Assembly (NCBI GenBank): GCA_036001245.1
Contig: DASYUL010000024.1
Coordinates: 59,712 to 123,711, forward strand
Length of the DNA stretch: 64,000 nucleotides
Source: Gp7-AA6 sp036001245
Lineage (GTDB): Bacteria; Acidobacteriota; Thermoanaerobaculia; UBA5066; Gp7-AA6
Direction: 5' to 3'
This document shows, in pieces, positions 32,285 through 42,576 of this stretch. How positions within the stretch are numbered: the first letter of the stretch is position 1; each line of letters opens with the position of its first letter. Under the pieces are notes generated by a model. That model did not search any database. It saw only the letters and a program-made list of their open reading frames with translations, and was not told where the DNA came from. A program made the position numbers and the translations under genes.

Positions 32285-33599
32285 GGACCGGACGCTCCGA
32301 GCCGTCCGACGGTCGGCCGAGGCGGGCTTGACGCTCGTCGAGGTCATGGTCGCGGTCGTCGTCATGACGGCGATCCTGCTCGGTCTCTACGCGCTCCTCG
32401 ACTCGTCGAACAAGCTCGCCAAGCAGGAGACCAACGTCGCGGAGGCCCAGCAGTCGGCGCGGGTCGGGATCTACGAGCTCTCCCGGCTGATCCGGCAGGC
32501 GCGGGTCGGACAGCTCTATTACGGGAATGCCGTTCTGCCGGTCACGAACAACGCGCCCGGCGGGACGTCTCTCACGGACCTCTCGGGCGCCGCGCACTAC
32601 ATCCGCAAGGGAACGGACGTCATCGCGGTGCGCGGGATCCTGCTCGGCGATCGCTATGCGATGACGACCGGGGACGTCTCGTGCAACGGCACCTGCAACG
32701 CGAGTTCCGTCATGACAGTCACGATCCGTTCGACGGCGCACAACGGAGTGTTCAACTACGCGTCCGGGACGGTCCCCACGATCGCGAGCCGCACCCGCCC
32801 CTTCTATTTCGTCGTCGCGGACGGCTCGACGCAGACGGTGACGGCGGGCGGGAAGACGTACCTCGTTCCTCTCTACTACGTCGCGCTCGTCGATACGACC
32901 GGCACCTGGTACACGAGCACGGCGGACACGTTCACCTTCACGATGAATCCGCAGGACGCGGGCGCCCAGAAGTTGAACGCAGCCACTGGCGGCGCGCCGG
33001 CGCTCGAGAAACCGTATGCCGGCGGCGCCGTCGACGAGCTCCTCTTTTTCGTGGACGAGGGCTCGTCGGACGCGTCCACCTCGACGATCGACACCCATCC
33101 GGCCCTCGCGCAGGCACAGTACGACCCGTCGACGGGCAGCTACGACATCCAACCGCTCGTCGACGAGGCAGAAGACTTCCAGGTTGCCTACGGGGTCGAC
33201 GGAATCGTGGCCGGGAGCTCCCCGGACCGAGGGATCTCGCCGGCGTCCATCGACACGTCCGCGGTCAACAAGGACGAGTGGGTCGGCAACGTCGCGAGCG
33301 AGATTCAGAGCTCGCTCGTGCTCTCGTCGACCGACCCGAAGCACGTCGACGCGTTTCTCGACACGACGATCGCGAGCGGTCCGCCGAATCCCGCGCTGGC
33401 GACGCCGGCGCTGCGATCGGTGTGGTTGTCCCTCGTCGTGAAGGCGGTCGACCCGGACTTCAAGTACGAGGGTCCCGGCGCGACCGGGATCAAGGTCCTC
33501 GACTCCACGGCGGTCTCGTTCTCGGCGGCCTCCTCGACCGGGCGCCGCTATCGGCGCCGCCTGCAGTCGCTCGCGGTGGCGCTGAGGAATTACCAGTGA
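32268..33599 (+). CDS. pilW: PilW-like minor pseudopilin
   Basis: 443 residues. The prepilin site is AG^LTLVEVMVAVVVMTAILLGLYALLDSS, with Leu at +1 and Glu5, followed by QQSARVGIYELSRLIRQAR, the PilW/GspJ pattern. The long C-terminal part is beta-rich and repetitive in Thr/Ser/Gly. It overlaps pilV by 17 bases and pilX by four (GTGA). It is longer than typical PilW proteins (about 270-350 residues). Confidence 0.8.
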   Translation: MPVRTRDRTLRAVRRSAEAGLTLVEVMVAVVVMTAILLGLYALLDSSNKLAKQETNVAEAQQSARVGIYELSRLIRQARVGQLYYGNAVLPVTNNAPGGTSLTDLSGAAHYIRKGTDVIAVRGILLGDRYAMTTGDVSCNGTCNASSVMTVTIRSTAHNGVFNYASGTVPTIASRTRPFYFVVADGSTQTVTAGGKTYLVPLYYVALVDTTGTWYTSTADTFTFTMNPQDAGAQKLNAATGGAPALEKPYAGGAVDELLFFVDEGSSDASTSTIDTHPALAQAQYDPSTGSYDIQPLVDEAEDFQVAYGVDGIVAGSSPDRGISPASIDTSAVNKDEWVGNVASEIQSSLVLSSTDPKHVDAFLDTTIASGPPNPALATPALRSVWLSLVVKAVDPDFKYEGPGATGIKVLDSTAVSFSAASSTGRRYRRRLQSLAVALRNYQ

Positions 33600-34087
33600 A
33601 GATCGAGCGACTCGGAGTGCGGCGGGAAGAGGGATTCGCGCTCTTTCTCTCGATGCTCCTGCTTCTCGTCCTGACCGTACTCGGAGTAGCGCTTCTCTTC
33701 ACCGCCTCCACCGAGCAAAGCCTCTCCGGTAATGAGACGAAAGTGTCGAAGGTCTTTTACGCGGCCTGCTCGGGGGTCGACTACGCAACCGCGAAGCTGT
33801 CTTCCGACAAGAACTTCGTCGGCGGCCAGATGCCGGTCGGCGTATCGAGCCATTACACCGGGCTGTCCGGCGATATCCAGGTGACCGTCAGCCGACCCAT
33901 AAACGTCGGCTACACGATCCATCCGGGCGACCAGATCGAGTCGCGCGGGAACGCATACGGAACGTCGCAGATCGTGGAGAACTTCTACAACCTGAATTCG
34001 ACCGCGCAAGGCAATGCCATCCAGGCCGCGAAAATGGTCACCGCCGACGTCGGCATTTACCCACAACAACTGAAGATCCCACAATGA
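33596..34087 (+). CDS. pilX: PilX-like minor pseudopilin
   Basis: 163 residues from GTG at 33596 (overlap GTGA with pilW). The N-terminus EEGFALFLSMLLLLVLTVLGVALLFTASTEQ, split at about residues 10-40, is a PilX N-terminal helix. It has no classical Glu5, which PilX proteins also often lack. ETKVSKVFYAACSGVDYATAKL follows, as in PilX. The ATG of pilY1 overlaps its stop (ATGA). A longer frame upstream is out-of-frame reading of pilW. Confidence 0.8.
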   Translation: MKIERLGVRREEGFALFLSMLLLLVLTVLGVALLFTASTEQSLSGNETKVSKVFYAACSGVDYATAKLSSDKNFVGGQMPVGVSSHYTGLSGDIQVTVSRPINVGYTIHPGDQIESRGNAYGTSQIVENFYNLNSTAQGNAIQAAKMVTADVGIYPQQLKIPQ

Positions 34088-37000
34088 GAACTGCTCCATT
34101 CCTGCGCCGCCTCGCCCTTCTCGCGGCCGCGGCCGCAGTCAATTTTGCCAGGGTTCCTCCGTGCGCGGCGGACGACAAGGATCTCCTGGTTCGCCCGAGC
34201 GCGCCGGCGAACGTCATGATCGTCTTCGGCAACGCGCAGACCACGCAGCAGCCGATCCAGGGTTCGACGAGCGCCTGGGACGGCGACGCCGACTCGCCCG
34301 CGAGCAAGATGGGCGCTTCGAAACGCGTGATCGCGCGCTTCGTTCGGGACAAAGCCGGACAATTCAACTTCGGGCTCACGAGCTTCGCGCACAACCCGAA
34401 TGCGGGTTCGATCTCGATCTTTCGCAAGCACTGGCTCTACGCTCCGCTCACGACGGACTACCCGTCCGAGTCGTGGGGCGAACCGGCGGGCACGATCGAG
34501 CGCTGGGGCAACCTCGCGACCGGGCCGTGCACCAGCATCACCGTCCCGGCCTGCACCGATCGCTCTCCGGAGTACATCACGCTTCCCTCGAATGCGGCGG
34601 TCGTCGGCCCCTTCTTCGGAGTTCTGGGCAACGGCACGGCGTATATCTACCTCGACGGCAGCGCGAGCACTGCCACTCAGCGGATCAAGGCCACGCTCAA
34701 GGCGGGGAAATACGGCGACGCCTACTCGGACACGACTTTTTCCGCCTATTCGATCTCGAGCCCGTCGCCGGGGCACTCGATGGAGGTGGAGAAGCAGTAT
34801 CAGGAAAAGAGCGGCGGCAACTGGAACGATGTTTCGTCCACGCCGCTCGGCGATCCGGGAAAGGTGACGGTTTACTACATACCGCCGACGTCCCTTCCCC
34901 TGGATGTGTTTTTCCAGAGCGATCCGGACGGAGGCAAGGCCATCGGGTTCCTGAACGATCGCCAGACCGACTTCACAGTTTCGGCGAACTGCTCCGGCTG
35001 GGAGTTCCAGACGAACTCCGCCCCGCTCCCGCTCGTGAAGGTCCCCCGCGACTATGCCTGGGGAGCCACCTGCAAGGCGCCGCAGGACTCCCTCCCCTGC
35101 ATCTCCCGGCTCATGCGGCCGCAGGCAACTCTCGTCCACTACGAGCAGGGCAGCGGGAGCTACGTCGTCACGGACCACGACAACCCCGGCTACACGGGTT
35201 CCGGCAGCAAGTACGCCGACGGTTGCGCCTCGGACCTTCTCGGGGCGGTCGATGCCGGACTCGACATTCCCGAGAATCAGGTCATCCTGACGACCCGCAA
35301 CGGCTCCCAGGCACCGATCAAGGACCTGCTCGACAACATTTACGACTATTTCAGCAACGCGTCCATCGACGGTTTTCAGAACGGCAGGAGGCTCGACGAT
35401 CCGAACGGCGCGTGCCGGCGCTCGGCGGTCATCCTGATCTACGACAACTTCAACGGCTGCCAGAACGACAACTGCGGCTTCCTGACGAACCACGTGCTCA
35501 AGAAGTTGAAGCAGATCGGGGTGCCGGTGTACGTCATCGGACTGGGCGCGAGTGCGGTCTCGACGTCGAGCACGGGCCTCTGTATCGCGCAGAACTCCGG
35601 AGCTGTCCTCCCCAACGGCACCGTGGGCTACTTTCCGGTGTCGACCGCGGGCGACCTCTATAAGGCGCTGTCGGACATCGTCTCCCTCGTGAACGAGTCG
35701 TCGAAAGACTTCGCGTCGTCGACGGTCTCCTCCGTACAGGCGGGCGGTGACCAGATGCTCTATCTCGCCACTTTCAACGCCACCAAGAACCGGTCGATCT
35801 GGAACGGCCGGATCAATGGCTATCTGCTGGACTCAACCGGACAGCTGCAGATGGGCCAGAAGACGATCGACGACCCGAACGACCCCTTCAACAACCAGAC
35901 GCTCCCGGCGCCCTCGAATGATCCGGCGTCACTCATCTGGAACGCCGGTCAGAATCTCGCCCAGACTCCGGGGACCGGCGCGACCGACTCGAGCGCGATT
36001 CTGGCCCCCGGCGCGGCGATGTCTTCCGGAAGCTATCAGGACGCTTCCACGGACGTCACGACGACGATCGGAACGCACTTCTATCCCGGCCGGAAGATCG
36101 TCTTCTCGCTGCCCCAGGCGTACGCAGACCCCGTGACGTCGCTGCCGATTCTGCCGACCGACGCCATGCCCGAAGACCGGCACGACCTGACGTACACGGC
36201 GAGCGCTTCGTGGTGGCCCGCCCTGAAGTCGCTGCTGGGGCCGCAGACGATTCCTCCCGGAGTCCTCGTCCCGGCACTCGACGACGCCGACGCCGGCAAC
36301 GCCCTCCGGTTCATCTGGGGTGACCGCGACGCGGTCATGACGACGACCGAGGCGAACCAGAATTATCTCGGCACCAAGCTCGGCGACGTGTTCCACTCGA
36401 ACCCCTTGATCGTCGGCCGTCCGGCGGACTTCGCCTTCTTCGACGCGAACCTCAACAATTACCAGGCGTTCTTCAAGACGTACCGTCAGCGGCGTCGGGT
36501 GCTGTTCGCCGGCGCCAACGACGGCCTCCTGCATGCCTTCGAGGTCGGCGTGTTTAACCGGGACGCCTCCGTCTGCTCCGTACTCTCCGACGGGACTCTC
36601 CCGCCCTGCTACGACCTCGGGACGGGCGTCGAGCTCTTTGCCTACGCGCCGCGCGCGATCATGCAGATCTTCAAACCGTTGAAGGATGCCGTCGGTCCCC
36701 AGACGCCCCGCACGGAGTGGACCGTCGACGGTGCCCCGTCCGCGGCCGATGCCTTCATCGACGTCAACCACAACGGCATCCCGACCCCGGGCGATCGTGC
36801 CTGGCACTCGGTCCTCGTCGGAGGAATGCGCGAAGGCTCGCCCTTCGAAGGGACGTCCGGCGCGGCGCCGAAATCGTCTCGCGGCACGTACTACGCACTC
36901 GACATCACCCAACCCGACGAGCTCGTCGACGACGGCAACGGCGGCGTCGGTCCTCCTCCGGGCCCGGGAACGTTCCTCGCCCCGAAATGTCTGAACGCGA

Positions 37001-38274
37001 ACGGCGACGCGAGCTGTGGAAAAGACGCGGCCGACGCGACCGTGCGATCGAGCCAGCCGTCGCGGGCATGGCCGACCGTGCTTTGGGAGATCACCGACAC
37101 CGGCGATCAGGACGTTTCGGGCTCCCCCGGCTTCGGCTACGGCGACATGGGCGAGACCTGGTCGAAGCCGGCGATGGGCCGGGTCCGGGTCTGCACCGCG
37201 AACTGCGGCAATACGGTTGCTCCGCTCCCGACGACGATCGACTATTACGTCGCAATCTTCGGCGGTGGCTTCGATCGGGAGCGACTGAATCGACGGGGCA
37301 ACTGGTTGTACATGGTGGACGTCGAGACCGGGAAGACGCTCTATCGCGCCAACTCCAGTTGCGGCGTGAACTCCGGTGCCGCCGGTTGTGTCCCGACTTT
37401 CTTGGGATCCGTACCCTCGGAGCCGGCTGCGCTCGACCTGAACGGTGATGGTTACATCGACTTCCTCTACGTGGGCGACCTCAAGGGACAGGCCTGGCGT
37501 GTCGACCTGACGGACCTTCGACGTCTCTCGAGCCCCCCCGGCGGGCGCTGGAATAACCAGATGGATCTGGTGAGCGGATCGGGCAAGCCGTTCCTGTTCT
37601 TCCAGGCACCCCAGCCGGTTGCTCCCGCTACGGAACCGTTCTATCCGATTTATTTCCGTCCGACGGCGGTCTCGCTCGGGTTCAGCTCCGGGGGCAAGCC
37701 GACGGTCGGGATCGCGTTTGGCACGGGCGACCGGGACGACATCCTTTCGACGGTCGATCTTGCGAGCTTGAATTTCAAGCAGCGCTTCTACTACGTCGTC
37801 GACGACTCGAATACCACGACCCGGACCGAGACGGACCTTCTGGACATTGCGTCACCGACCGCGCCGGTCGCGACGTCAGTGCCGACCAAGGGATGGTTCA
37901 TCGAGTTCGTCCAGGGCGAGAGACTCATTACGGATTCTCTGGCGATCAAGGGAGCCGTCTTCTTCTCGACGTTCAACCCGATTGTTCCCGGGGTCAACCA
38001 CGACGCCTGCAACAACTTCGTGAAATGCGTGAACCTGTTCGGAGTGCCCCGCTTCTATCGGGTCAAGTACTCGACGGGAGACCCCTATATTGGATCCGAC
38101 CGCGGGGAGACCCAGCAGAACGCGACCTTCCTGACCAACCCGGTCTTCTACACGTCGGCCGACCAGCAGGCCCACGTGATCTTCACGTCGGACAACGAAG
38201 TGAAGGTCGAGACGGTGCCGGGCGGGACCAAGACGACCTTGAAGGACTGGAAGGAGAACGAGAGGCCGAAATAG
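34084..38274 (+). CDS. pilY1: PilY1-like pilus tip protein with degenerate VWA domain
   Basis: 1396 residues. Signal peptide (LALLAAAAAVNFARVPPCAA). The N-terminal von Willebrand A-like part begins NVMIVFGNAQTTQQPIQG where a MIDAS DxSxS would be expected, and it continues with a later VWA-like segment (SAVILIYDNFNGCQ...VPVYVIGLG, about 450-490). The C-terminal PilY1 beta-propeller is well preserved: RRRVLFAGANDGLLHAFEVG (about 800), GVVG-type blades, a calcium loop DLNGDGYIDFLYVGDLKGQAWRVDL (about 1118-1142), and a final DNEVKVETVPGG. It controls pilus extension and adhesion at the tip. Last gene of the operon. Confidence 0.88.
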   Translation: MRTAPFLRRLALLAAAAAVNFARVPPCAADDKDLLVRPSAPANVMIVFGNAQTTQQPIQGSTSAWDGDADSPASKMGASKRVIARFVRDKAGQFNFGLTSFAHNPNAGSISIFRKHWLYAPLTTDYPSESWGEPAGTIERWGNLATGPCTSITVPACTDRSPEYITLPSNAAVVGPFFGVLGNGTAYIYLDGSASTATQRIKATLKAGKYGDAYSDTTFSAYSISSPSPGHSMEVEKQYQEKSGGNWNDVSSTPLGDPGKVTVYYIPPTSLPLDVFFQSDPDGGKAIGFLNDRQTDFTVSANCSGWEFQTNSAPLPLVKVPRDYAWGATCKAPQDSLPCISRLMRPQATLVHYEQGSGSYVVTDHDNPGYTGSGSKYADGCASDLLGAVDAGLDIPENQVILTTRNGSQAPIKDLLDNIYDYFSNASIDGFQNGRRLDDPNGACRRSAVILIYDNFNGCQNDNCGFLTNHVLKKLKQIGVPVYVIGLGASAVSTSSTGLCIAQNSGAVLPNGTVGYFPVSTAGDLYKALSDIVSLVNESSKDFASSTVSSVQAGGDQMLYLATFNATKNRSIWNGRINGYLLDSTGQLQMGQKTIDDPNDPFNNQTLPAPSNDPASLIWNAGQNLAQTPGTGATDSSAILAPGAAMSSGSYQDASTDVTTTIGTHFYPGRKIVFSLPQAYADPVTSLPILPTDAMPEDRHDLTYTASASWWPALKSLLGPQTIPPGVLVPALDDADAGNALRFIWGDRDAVMTTTEANQNYLGTKLGDVFHSNPLIVGRPADFAFFDANLNNYQAFFKTYRQRRRVLFAGANDGLLHAFEVGVFNRDASVCSVLSDGTLPPCYDLGTGVELFAYAPRAIMQIFKPLKDAVGPQTPRTEWTVDGAPSAADAFIDVNHNGIPTPGDRAWHSVLVGGMREGSPFEGTSGAAPKSSRGTYYALDITQPDELVDDGNGGVGPPPGPGTFLAPKCLNANGDASCGKDAADATVRSSQPSRAWPTVLWEITDTGDQDVSGSPGFGYGDMGETWSKPAMGRVRVCTANCGNTVAPLPTTIDYYVAIFGGGFDRERLNRRGNWLYMVDVETGKTLYRANSSCGVNSGAAGCVPTFLGSVPSEPAALDLNGDGYIDFLYVGDLKGQAWRVDLTDLRRLSSPPGGRWNNQMDLVSGSGKPFLFFQAPQPVAPATEPFYPIYFRPTAVSLGFSSGGKPTVGIAFGTGDRDDILSTVDLASLNFKQRFYYVVDDSNTTTRTETDLLDIASPTAPVATSVPTKGWFIEFVQGERLITDSLAIKGAVFFSTFNPIVPGVNHDACNNFVKCVNLFGVPRFYRVKYSTGDPYIGSDRGETQQNATFLTNPVFYTSADQQAHVIFTSDNEVKVETVPGGTKTTLKDWKENERPK

Positions 38275-38342
38275 TTCAAGGTCAAGGTTCAAAGTTGCGC
38301 CCGGCGCATCCTTGAAGCTTGGACTTTGAACTTTGGACCTTC
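38275..38342. repeat. TTGGACTTT/TTCAAGG word-repeat between convergent pilY1 and udgX
   Basis: AAGGTCAAGGTTCAAAGTT on the left and GGACTTTGAACTTTGGACCTT on the right form a long imperfect inverted repeat built of CAAGGTT/CAAAGTT words. It lies between convergent genes and also codes for the last 17 or so residues of UdgX. Confidence 0.7.
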
Positions 38343-38978
38343 CCGAAGCGCCCGCGCCACCGTCTTCAGGTCCTTCACGAACTTCTCGGTCTCTTTGCGT
38401 CGGGTCTCGTCGTCGGGCGCTCGCAGGAGCGACGACGGATGCACGGTGGCGAGCACCCGCGGCGCGAGTGGCGAAACGACCAACTGGCCCCGCTGCCGGC
38501 TCACCTTGAACGAACGTCCGAGAAGCGCCTGGGCCGCGGTCGCTCCCAGGCAGACGAGCACCTGCGGTTTGACGACGGCGATCTCCGCGTCGAGCCAGGG
38601 GCGGCACGCGGCGATCTCGACCGAGTTCGGCTTCTGGTGGATGCGGCGCTTGCCCCGCGGCTCCCACTTGAAGTGCTTGACGACGTTCGTGAGGTAGACG
38701 TCGCGTCGGTCGATCCCCGCCTTCTCGAGCGACGCGTCGAGGATCCGGCCGGCGGGGCCGACGAACGGGCGTCCCTCGAGGTCCTCCCTGTCCCCCGGCT
38801 GCTCGCCCACGAACATCACGCGGGCGCGCGGCGAGCCCTCCCCGAAGACGGTCTGGGTCCCCCGCTTCCAGAGATCGCATGCACGGCAACCCGCGGCGGC
38901 CTGGCGGAGCTTCGTCAGCGTCGGCCGGGGCGGTATGAGAGGCGCCGCGCTCTCGGCGGAAAGCGTCCGCATCGGCAT
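38289..38978 (-). CDS. udgX: UdgX-type uracil-DNA glycosylase
   Basis: 229 residues from ATG at 38978. Family 4-like core: four Cys for the 4Fe-4S cluster (C31, C34, C125, C143), motif GEQPGDREDLEGRPFVGPAG (58-77), and TVHPSSLLR near the end. The insertion KRRIHQKPN (110-118) is the UdgX signature. In the characterised mycobacterial enzyme this loop His covalently traps uracil-containing DNA. UdgX thus forms a suicide complex with DNA rather than turning over. It is divergent from the NmrA-like gene. The final REGPKFKVQASRMRRAQL is read from an intergenic word-repeat, so the natural C-terminus may once have been shorter. Confidence 0.9.
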   Translation of the reverse strand: MPMRTLSAESAAPLIPPRPTLTKLRQAAAGCRACDLWKRGTQTVFGEGSPRARVMFVGEQPGDREDLEGRPFVGPAGRILDASLEKAGIDRRDVYLTNVVKHFKWEPRGKRRIHQKPNSVEIAACRPWLDAEIAVVKPQVLVCLGATAAQALLGRSFKVSRQRGQLVVSPLAPRVLATVHPSSLLRAPDDETRRKETEKFVKDLKTVARALREGPKFKVQASRMRRAQL

Positions 38979-39047
38979 GGAGGCTTCAGAAGCATTCCGT
39001 AGGCCAGCCGGGAGCTTGATAGCCTGCGGCCGCAGGAGGAAGTCCCC

Positions 39048-39929
39048 ATGAACCTCGTCGTCGGAGCCACCGGCGTCCTCGGTGGCGAAATCTGCTCGCG
39101 CCTCGCGCAGGCGGGCAAGCCCGTTCGGGGTCTCGTCCGCACCTCGTCGAGCCCGGAGCGAGTGGACGCCCTCCGAAAGGCGGGGGTCGAGCTCGCGACC
39201 GGAGACTTGACCGATCGGGCGTCCCTGGACGCCGCGTGTCGCGGAGTCCACACCGTGTACTCGACGGCGACGGCGATCCAGTCGCGCGAGGTGAGCAACA
39301 CGCTCGAACGCGTGGATCGCGAGGGGCAGGCGAACCTCGTCGACGCGGCGAAGAAGGCGGGCGTCGGGCGGTTCGTCTTCATCTCGTTCCGCGGGAGGCC
39401 CGATATTGACTATCCGCTGCAGGCGGCCAAGCGCGCGACCGGCGAACGGCTGAAGGAGAGCGGCATTCCCTGGACGATCATCGAAGCTTCGATGTTCATG
39501 GAGGTCTGGCTGGGGCCGCACCTCGGCTTCGACGCGAAGAACGCACATGCCCGGATCTTCGGGAAGGGCGACAAGAAGATCAGCTGGGTCTCGTACCGGG
39601 ACGTCGCCGCTCTCGCGATCGCCGCTGGCGAGAGCCCCGCGGGCGAGAACCAGGTCCTGGAGATCGGTGGGCCCGAGGCGCTCACGCCTCTCGAGGTCAT
39701 CCGTATTTTCGAGCAGCGCGGCGGAAAGAAGTTCGAGCTCGATTACGTGCCCGAACAGGCGCTCGTCGACGCGAAGGCGAATGCGAAGAATCCGGTCGAG
39801 GAGACGTTCGCCGGGTTGCAGCTCTTCTACGCGCGCGGCTTCGAGGTGGACGTGAAGCCGACCCTGGCCCGTTTTCCGATGCGCCTGACGTCCGTCCGGG
39901 AGTACGCCGACCGCGTTCTGGCCGGTTAG
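39048..39929 (+). CDS. NmrA-like NAD(P)-binding reductase/atypical SDR
   Basis: 293 residues. It starts with the dinucleotide-binding motif MNLVVGATGVLGGEICSRL (GxxGxxG). VYSTATAIQSRE and RFVFISFRGRPDIDYPLQAAKRATGERLKESGIPWTIIEASMFME, in pieces around residues 105-150, are the NmrA/atypical-SDR pattern; the YxxxK is not obvious. C-terminal GENQVLEIGGPEALTPLEV is as in sugar-nucleotide or quinone-linked members. Cytoplasmic oxidoreductase or redox sensor; substrate not predictable. Confidence 0.82.
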   Translation: MNLVVGATGVLGGEICSRLAQAGKPVRGLVRTSSSPERVDALRKAGVELATGDLTDRASLDAACRGVHTVYSTATAIQSREVSNTLERVDREGQANLVDAAKKAGVGRFVFISFRGRPDIDYPLQAAKRATGERLKESGIPWTIIEASMFMEVWLGPHLGFDAKNAHARIFGKGDKKISWVSYRDVAALAIAAGESPAGENQVLEIGGPEALTPLEVIRIFEQRGGKKFELDYVPEQALVDAKANAKNPVEETFAGLQLFYARGFEVDVKPTLARFPMRLTSVREYADRVLAG

Positions 39930-39951
39930 CGGCGGCGACCGCAGCGTAGCC

Positions 39952-40608
39952 GTGCGGATCCCCTTCGGAACCGATCGGCTGGAGCCGGGGCCGGACGGGA
40001 ACATCGTTCTTCGGTGCGCCGCGTCGAAGGGATGGCGTCCTCGTTCCTCGGGCGCCGCCGCCGCGCGGCGGGCGGAGCACCCGGGGACCGCAGTGGCGTG
40101 GGGGGAAGAGATCCTGGAAGTCGTCGCGGCCGAGCCGCTCCCCGACGGGGGAATGCGCTACTCGCTCGTCCCCTGGAGAGACGAGGTCGCGATCCGGTCG
40201 CTCGAGCGCTACGACGCGGCGAGCGAGTCCGCACTCGCCGCGGAACGACGGTGGAGAGCCGATGCGCGGCGAAAGCGCCGCCTCGCGATCCTGCTCTCTC
40301 CCCTTCTCGGTCATCTGCCCGGCGCCGTCCAGGAGTCGATGGAACAGGAGTTCGGCGCGCCGGCGAACGCGATGACGATGGCGTCGGCGCTCCCGCTGCT
40401 GGCGATCGGCATCGTCGGTCTCTTTGCGCAGTTTGCGCGCGTTGCGGGAGGCTCTCTCGCGCCGCTTCCCGAGCCGTCGCTGCCGCTGTCGATCTACCTC
40501 TTCGGCGAGTCGGCGCTTCGCCTGACGGTCGTCGCGACGCAGTCCCGGCCCGCCGGATCGATTCCCGGAAGTCTCCTGTACGAGCTCTGGCGTCGGGCGC
40601 GATCGTAG
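39952..40608 (+). CDS. Hypothetical protein with one or two C-terminal hydrophobic segments
   Basis: 218 residues from GTG. N-terminus about 100 residues soluble and beta-rich (RIPFGTDRLEPGPDGNIVL, GMRYSLVPWRDEVAIRSLERYD). Then a basic stretch (RRWRADARRKRRLAILLSPLLGHLPG) and a hydrophobic segment at about 140-160 (SALPLLAIGIVGLFAQFARV). It lies 22 bases after the NmrA-like gene and 21 before the cupredoxin, so it is probably in the same transcript. Family unknown to me. Confidence 0.5.
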   Translation: MRIPFGTDRLEPGPDGNIVLRCAASKGWRPRSSGAAAARRAEHPGTAVAWGEEILEVVAAEPLPDGGMRYSLVPWRDEVAIRSLERYDAASESALAAERRWRADARRKRRLAILLSPLLGHLPGAVQESMEQEFGAPANAMTMASALPLLAIGIVGLFAQFARVAGGSLAPLPEPSLPLSIYLFGESALRLTVVATQSRPAGSIPGSLLYELWRRARS

Positions 40609-40629
40609 AATCGGAGCGGAGGTCCAGAA

Positions 40630-40980
40630 ATGAACAGGGAGATCCGAGTCTGTCTGCTCCTTCTCGCGCTCACCGGCGCCGCTTCAGCCGCTCTCGGACA
40701 GACGCGCAAGATCGAGGTCGTCGCGCACAAGTTCGCCTTCGAGCCGTCGAGGATCGAGGTCAAGGCGGGCGAGCCGGTCGAGATCACGTTTTGGAGCCAG
40801 GACACCAAGCACGGTTTCGCGTCCAAGGAGCTCGGTATCGAGAAGGTCGTCTTCTCGAAGGACAAGCCGGCGACGGTCACCTTCACGCCGGAGAAGCCGG
40901 GGACCTATCCGTTCAAGTGCGCCCGGTTCTGCGGCCTCGGCCACGGAAAGATGAAGGGCGAGATCGTCGTGACGCCGTAG
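40630..40980 (+). CDS. Secreted cupredoxin with CuA-type ligands
   Basis: 116 residues. Signal peptide ends at about 24 (SAALGQ). A single cupredoxin domain carries H61, C97, C101, H105 and M108 in the order H...C-x3-C-x3-H-x2-M, the binuclear CuA arrangement of cytochrome oxidase subunit II. EITFWSQDTKHGF and PGTYPFKCARFCGLGHGKM are the ligand segments. It may act as a soluble periplasmic CuA electron or copper carrier. No oxidase gene is adjacent. Confidence 0.85.
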   Translation: MNREIRVCLLLLALTGAASAALGQTRKIEVVAHKFAFEPSRIEVKAGEPVEITFWSQDTKHGFASKELGIEKVVFSKDKPATVTFTPEKPGTYPFKCARFCGLGHGKMKGEIVVTP

Positions 40981-40995
40981 CAAGTCGCTGGGTCT

Positions 40996-42525
<1,530 letters not shown>

Positions 42526-42576
42526 TTCGTCCCCTCGCGAGCGACAGGCTACCAGAGGCCTCCCGGCTCTGACGGT

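Noticed and set aside
34084..38274. PilY1 as a simple VWA adhesin
   Set aside because: The C-terminal propeller with the calcium loop and the pseudopilin neighbours fix it as PilY1-like.
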